A DNA stretch of 64,000 nucleotides from Salipiger aestuarii (lineage in GTDB: Bacteria > Pseudomonadota > Alphaproteobacteria > Rhodobacterales > Rhodobacteraceae). Below are positions 60,744 through 64,000 of this stretch, piece after piece. The translations under genes were made by a program, and so were the position numbers. Within the stretch, counting starts at the first letter, position 1. Each line of letters opens with the position of its first letter. The DNA lies in contig NZ_QLMG01000013.1 in NCBI RefSeq assembly GCF_003259905.1, positions 28,849-92,848 of the forward strand, read 5' to 3'. The notes beneath the pieces were generated by a model, which saw nothing but the letters and a program-made list of their open reading frames with translations, was not told the origin of the DNA and searched no databases.

Positions 60744-61340
60744 TTACTCCTCGTCGTTGGCCGCGTCGTCGGCCTGAATTTCGTCGAATTGCGTTTCGTC
60801 AACCGTCTGATCGCCGGTCTGCGCCTTGCGGGCGCGCAGCATCTCGCGGATCAGCTCGTCAGTCAGCACCAGCTTGGCATTGGCGAGCCAGTCGAATTTC
60901 AGCCCGATCGTGTGCTCTTCACCATTTTCGGTGATGTTGAGCAACACTTCGTCGCCATCGACCCCGGCCAGGATGCCCTGCCAGCGCTTGCGGCCATCGA
61001 CCAGCTCCTGGGTTTCGACCCTGACCTCGTAGCCTTCGTATGTGTCGAAATCCTTGAGCCGCGTCAGCGGGCGGTCGATGCCGGGCGACGACACCTCCAG
61101 CGCGTAGGCGTCGACCAGCGGATCCTCGACATCCAGCACCGCCGATACGGCGGTCGAGATTTCGGCGCATTGGTCGACCTCGATCCCGCCTTCGGGGCGT
61201 TCGGCCATGATTTGCAGGGTCGCGGTCTTGCCGCTCATCAGCCGCAGCCGTACCAGTTCGAATCCCATGTCCTCGATGACAGGGGTCACGATCTCGGCAA
61301 GGCGTTGGTCGATGGCGGATCTGGCGATCAGGTCGGTCAT
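60744..61340 (-). CDS. rimP: Ribosome maturation factor RimP
   Basis: 198 residues; it assists 30S assembly. The N-terminal domain has [20 protein letters not shown] and [20 protein letters not shown], followed by the signature [20 protein letters not shown]. The second domain is an Sm-like barrel, and an acidic tail ends the protein. ATG 61340 ([18 protein letters not shown]) is the family start; the open frame extends upstream across the terminator-like leader to an ATG overlapping the -10 box, judged not to be translated. First gene of the operon. Confidence 0.95.
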   Translation of the reverse strand: MTDLIARSAIDQRLAEIVTPVIEDMGFELVRLRLMSGKTATLQIMAERPEGGIEVDQCAEISTAVSAVLDVEDPLVDAYALEVSSPGIDRPLTRLKDFDTYEGYEVRVETQELVDGRKRWQGILAGVDGDEVLLNITENGEEHTIGLKFDWLANAKLVLTDELIREMLRARKAQTGDQTVDETQFDEIQADDAANDEE

Positions 61341-61364
61341 ATGTTCCCGGGTCCGATTAAGCAC

Positions 61365-61388
61365 AAAAAAACGGGCGCGCGGCCCGTT
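61365..61388 (-). terminator. Intrinsic terminator in the rimP leader (candidate attenuator)
   Basis: On the minus strand AACGGGC (61388-61382) and GCCCGTT (61376-61370) form a 7-bp stem with loop CGCGC, followed by more T's to 61365. It lies only 24 nt before the rimP ATG and downstream of the likely rimP promoter, so the operon must read through it. Confidence 0.8.
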
Positions 61389-61439
61389 GGTGTTTCCCGG
61401 TGGAGCTTCGGAAGGGTCCGGCGCGCCGCTGTTATCGGG

Positions 61440-61468
61440 CATATACGCGGGCCGCGCCGATTCCGCAA
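61440..61468 (-). promoter_or_regulatory. Candidate promoter of the rimP-nusA-ylxR-infB operon
   Basis: TTGCGG (61468-61463), 17 bases, TATATG (61445-61440) on the minus strand. It predicts a ~93-nt leader containing the terminator hairpin. Confidence 0.55.
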
Positions 61469-61491
61469 GGGGGGAAGCGACCCGCGTTGGG

Positions 61492-61887
61492 TCACGCGAA
61501 ACGGCCCGAGCGTTCCAGCACCTCAATCTGGTATCCGTCCGGGTCCGCGACAAAAAAGAATTTCGCCACCGTTGTGCCGCCCGGCGCCAGTTCCACGATC
61601 TTGCGTGGCGCCAGCCCGGCATCGGCGAACCGTGCGTGCTCGGCAGCCAGATCGGCAACGGACACCGCCAGATGGCCATAGCCGTCGCCCAGATCATAGG
61701 GTTCGGTGCGATCCTTGTTGATGGTCAGTTCCAGTTCGAACGCCGCCTCGGGGTTGGACATGTAAACCAGCGTGAATTCGTCAAAATCCATCCGGTCGGC
61801 GATTTTCAGGCCAAAAGCGGTCTCATAAAATGCGACCGAGCGCGCCTCGTCGAGCACCCGGATCATGCTGTGGATCATCTTTGCCAT
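61492..61887 (-). CDS. VOC-family protein, lactoylglutathione lyase-like
   Basis: 131 residues forming two beta-alpha-beta-beta-beta units: [20 protein letters not shown] and [20 protein letters not shown] with [14 protein letters not shown]. Likely metal ligands are His6, Glu-bearing FELELT, His in GHLAVS and Glu in QIEVLE, which matches glyoxalase I. It might convert the methylglyoxal-glutathione adduct to lactoylglutathione, the substrate of GloB at 4.8 kb, but divergent VOC enzymes share the motifs. AAGGAG precedes ATG 61887. Confidence 0.83.
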   Translation of the reverse strand: MAKMIHSMIRVLDEARSVAFYETAFGLKIADRMDFDEFTLVYMSNPEAAFELELTINKDRTEPYDLGDGYGHLAVSVADLAAEHARFADAGLAPRKIVELAPGGTTVAKFFFVADPDGYQIEVLERSGRFA

Positions 61888-61963
61888 GGCTCTGGCTCCT
61901 TTTCTTGGGCGACGCCGCCCGCTATAGGCATTTCAAACCCCCGGATCGCACGAGGAGACCCCC

Positions 61964-62791
61964 ATGTCCAACGCCCAGCTTGAAACCGCCATCGACGCCG
62001 CCTGGGAAGCGCGCGACACCGTCACGCCGACCACCACCGGCGAAACCCGCGAAGCCATCGAAGACACGCTGAATGCGCTGGATTCCGGCAAGCTGCGCGT
62101 GGCCGAAAAGCAGGCCGACGGGTCGTGGCATGTAAACCAGTGGGCGAAAAAGGCCGTGCTGCTGGGCTTTCGCATCAAGAACATGGAACAGCACGATGGC
62201 GGCCCGCAGGGCGGCGGCTGGTGGGACAAGGTCGACAGCAAATTCAAGGGCTGGGGCGACAACGAATGGGGCGCGGCGGGTTTCCGCGCGGTGCCCAACT
62301 GCGTCGTACGCAAATCGGCGTTCATCGCGCCAGGCGTGGTGCTGATGCCGTCCTTCGTGAACCTTGGCGCCTATGTGGACAGCGGCACCATGGTCGACAC
62401 ATGGGCGACGGTGGGCAGCTGCGCGCAGATCGGCAAGAACGTGCACCTGTCGGGCGGTGTCGGCATCGGCGGCGTGCTGGAGCCGATGCAGGCCGGCCCG
62501 ACGATCATCGAGGACAATTGCTTTATCGGCGCCCGCTCCGAGGTGGTCGAGGGCTGCATCATCCGCGAAGGGTCGGTTCTGGGCATGGGCGTTTATATCG
62601 GCCAGTCGACCAAGATCGTCGACCGCGAAACCGGCGAGGTCATGTATGGCGAGGTGCCGCCCTATTCGGTGGTCGTGTCCGGCACCATGCCGTCCAAGAA
62701 CGGCGTGCATCTCTACTGCGCCGTCATCGTCAAGCGCGTCGATGAAAAGACCCGGTCCAAGACCGGCGTCAACGAGCTGCTGCGCGACTGA
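61964..62791 (+). CDS. dapD: 2,3,4,5-Tetrahydropyridine-2,6-dicarboxylate N-succinyltransferase
   Basis: 275 residues; succinyl branch of lysine/diaminopimelate synthesis. The N-terminal helical part contains [16 protein letters not shown]. The left-handed beta-helix has hexapeptide repeats around [40 protein letters not shown] and [23 protein letters not shown] 61964 has GAGGAG in front, and an intrinsic terminator follows the stop. Confidence 0.97.
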   Translation: MSNAQLETAIDAAWEARDTVTPTTTGETREAIEDTLNALDSGKLRVAEKQADGSWHVNQWAKKAVLLGFRIKNMEQHDGGPQGGGWWDKVDSKFKGWGDNEWGAAGFRAVPNCVVRKSAFIAPGVVLMPSFVNLGAYVDSGTMVDTWATVGSCAQIGKNVHLSGGVGIGGVLEPMQAGPTIIEDNCFIGARSEVVEGCIIREGSVLGMGVYIGQSTKIVDRETGEVMYGEVPPYSVVVSGTMPSKNGVHLYCAVIVKRVDEKTRSKTGVNELLRD

Positions 62792-62815
62792 TCGCGACCC
62801 GCGCCAGACACGAAA

Positions 62816-62841
62816 GGCCGGGGCATGCCCCCGGACTTTTT
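62816..62841 (+). terminator. Rho-independent terminator of dapD
   Basis: CCGGGG (62818-62823) pairs with CCCCGG (62829-62834), loop CATGC, followed by a T-run at 62837-62841. Confidence 0.85.
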
Positions 62842-62895
62842 ATACGGGTCCGACTTTATACGGGCCTTGTGTCTTTAGTACGGGCCTTGTGTCCG
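62841..62895. repeat. Short direct repeats downstream of dapD
   Basis: TACGGGCCTTGTGTC occurs exactly at 62859-62873 and 62879-62893 (20-bp period), preceded by a shorter TATACGGG at 62841-62848. The end CTTGTGTCCG recurs at 63153-63162 near the probable IS end. Confidence 0.8.
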
Positions 62896-62939
62896 CGCGG
62901 CCGGTCCTTGCCGCGGCCAGAGCTGCGGCGTCCGTCCGC

Positions 62940-63150
62940 TCAGCCCGGCCTTTCCAGTTCATCCACCACAGTCGACCGAAACAGAATGAACGCCTGTTCC
63001 GGCTGACCGTCACGGCGCGCCGCATGGTCCCAACAGGCCGGGATCGTTGCCAGGACCACCGTGCCCGGCCGGGCGGACGACACGAAAATCTTGTGTGGAT
63101 GGCTCCCGCATAGCAAGTCGTAAATGATCTCGTGTACCTTTTCAGAAGCG
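62940..63150 (-). pseudogene. 3' fragment of an unidentified gene, probably cut off by the IS110 element
   Basis: The minus-strand frame SEKVHEIIYDLLCGSHPHKI continues through FVSSARPGTVVLATIPACWD and EQAFILFRSTVVDELERPG to a stop at 62942-62940. Composition and codon use look coding, but no start or 5' part exists: upstream the same frame runs into sequence I attribute to the IS tail. I do not recognise the protein. The boundary near 63150 is an estimate. Confidence 0.4.
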
Positions 63151-63151
63151 G

Positions 63152-64000
63152 TCTTGTGTCCGGCCTGTTTGCGCGGTTCACACCGCTGGCCCTGATGGGA
63201 TCCGCAGATCAGGTTCCTATCTGCTTCGCGGGCAATTGCGCCCGGGACATTCGGCGGAGCGTCCTGATCGTTGCGGCTGAAGGGTACACCATCACATCGT
63301 CGGTCTTGCTATCTCACTGTTTCTGTAGGTCTCAGGCTGTGTGCGGGCGGTAAGGTTCGTTCCGGGTCAGCACCGCCCACATGATCCGCGCCGTCTTGCT
63401 AGCCATGGCGACCGTCGCGAGCCGGGCCGGCTTTCTCTGCAACAGATTCGTCAGCCAGGGATCGGCGCGCTCCGGATGATTGGTGACCTGCCGCACGCGC
63501 GATGTCATGCCGACAACGATCAGCTGGCGCAGATACCGATCACCCATCTTGGTGATCTTCCCTAAGCGCTCCTTGCCACCGCTGGAGTGGTTGCGTGGTG
63601 TCAGACCAAGCCACGCCGCAAATTCCCGACCACTCTTGAACTGGTGACCGGACCCAATCGTGGCGGCCACGGCCGAGGCGGTCACCGGGCCGACGCCAGG
63701 AATGGTCTGCAAGAGTTGCGCCTGGCGGCTGAGACGAGCCTGGATGCGCATCGTGATCTCGTACCAGCGAAGGCGGTTGTGCAGCTCGACCAGCTGACGG
63801 CTGAGAACCCGCAGAACGTCCTGGACAAGGTCGGGGAACCCGGACTGCTTGCCCTCGATGATCCCTTTCGCGAAATCGATGGCCCGCGCGACGCCCCGAG
63901 CAATGGCAATCCCGAACTCCGCGGCCAGGCTCCGGAGCATGTTGATCAGCTGGGTGCGCTGCCGAACCACGAAATCCCGTGCGCGATGCAGGGAGAGAAG
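63152..64000 (-). mobile_element. IS110-family insertion sequence, partial (continues past window end)
   Basis: It contains the transposase and a ~180-bp 3' tail. The tail's read-through frame (PFSRNDQDAPPNVPGAIARE, CEPRKQAGHKTAS) is one I recall seeing as spurious ORFs beside such elements in Rhodobacterales; that is memory, not a search. IS110 elements lack classical terminal inverted repeats, so the left end is approximate. Confidence 0.6.
63332..64000 (-). CDS. IS110/IS116/IS902-family transposase, C-terminal part
   Basis: At least 222 residues; the frame is open to the window edge, so the N-terminal DEDD catalytic domain lies beyond it. Visible are HRARDFVVRQRTQLINMLRS, a helical linker, and the C-terminal transposase_20 domain with LLQTIPGVGPVTASAVAATI (HhH-like), REFAAWLGLTPRNHSSGGKE and ERLGKITKMGDRYLRQL. 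The conserved serine and GD motifs look intact. Ends with stop at 63334-63332. Confidence 0.93.
   Translation of the reverse strand, partial: LLSLHRARDFVVRQRTQLINMLRSLAAEFGIAIARGVARAIDFAKGIIEGKQSGFPDLVQDVLRVLSRQLVELHNRLRWYEITMRIQARLSRQAQLLQTIPGVGPVTASAVAATIGSGHQFKSGREFAAWLGLTPRNHSSGGKERLGKITKMGDRYLRQLIVVGMTSRVRQVTNHPERADPWLTNLLQRKPARLATVAMASKTARIMWAVLTRNEPYRPHTA

Noticed and set aside
62840..63181. A 113-codon minus-strand open frame near the IS element
   Set aside because: Composition is unlike protein and it overlaps, in another frame, the more coding-like fragment ending at 62940.
63132..63353. A 73-codon plus-strand frame between dapD and the transposase
   Set aside because: No ribosome-binding site and antisense to the likely IS tail.

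Overview
The window is a chromosomal piece of an alphaproteobacterium, most likely a Rhodobacterales (Roseobacter-group) species. Pointers are the high GC content, the F1-ATPase order atpH-atpA-atpG-atpD, an Irr-type iron box in front of mbfA, a fused YlxR/L7Ae protein beside infB, the secA | parvulin-argJ-mutT block, and an FNR-type box in front of an Rrf2 regulator. No rRNA, tRNA or CRISPR array was seen. Assignments rest on reading motifs and recalled family features; no database search was run.

Layout. 1-3.5 kb: F1 ATP synthase operon on the minus strand with a candidate promoter, atpD cut by the window edge. 3.9-8.0 kb: methyltransferase, divergent glyoxalase II (gloB), and clpA ending in a strong terminator. 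8.3-10.4 kb: a decayed accessory locus, with a broken TetR regulator divergent from a broken Old-Yellow-Enzyme/TMADH-type demethylase. 10.5-12.5 kb: an overlapping ion channel-acetyltransferase-NYN/LOTUS operon. 12.5-17.3 kb: a TetR regulator, iron-boxed mbfA and polA. 17.4-25.4 kb: acetyltransferase, CbiX chelatase, a lipid kinase-phosphoesterase-small membrane protein operon, ExoD, an AI-2E-type permease, YihY and a MORN-repeat secreted protein. 25.6-35.4 kb: nadE, glycosyltransferase, zincin, a frameshifted 2OG-Fe(II) dioxygenase, a Tat-exported MBL hydrolase, an unknown two-gene unit, a PfkB sugar kinase, gltX and a DUF2254 membrane protein. 35.4-41.3 kb: GGCT-like protein, Rrf2 regulator, and glycine riboswitch-gcvT-gcvH-gcvP. 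41.4-49.6 kb: alkB, dnaK-dnaJ, DedA, radC, a PBP-OmpA fusion and an unknown membrane-anchored protein. 49.8-55.4 kb: secA, parvulin, argJ, mutT. 55.5-61.4 kb: an isolated 41-codon gene, then infB-ylxR-nusA-rimP (transcribed rimP first) behind a leader terminator. 61.5-64 kb: a VOC protein, dapD, an unidentified gene fragment and an IS110-family transposase cut by the window edge.

Most of the window is housekeeping: energy, protein quality control (ClpA, DnaK/J, parvulin), secretion (SecA), one-carbon/glycine metabolism, translation and DNA repair (PolA, AlkB, RadC). The more unusual material is regulatory (the rimP leader, ICE box, FNR box and glycine riboswitch), genome decay (three or four broken genes), and a dispersed intergenic repeat with three copies here. 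No clearly new multi-gene defence or biosynthetic system was found. The least explained candidates are the 41-aa gene with its own promoter and terminator, and the two-gene unit at 30.5-31.7 kb.
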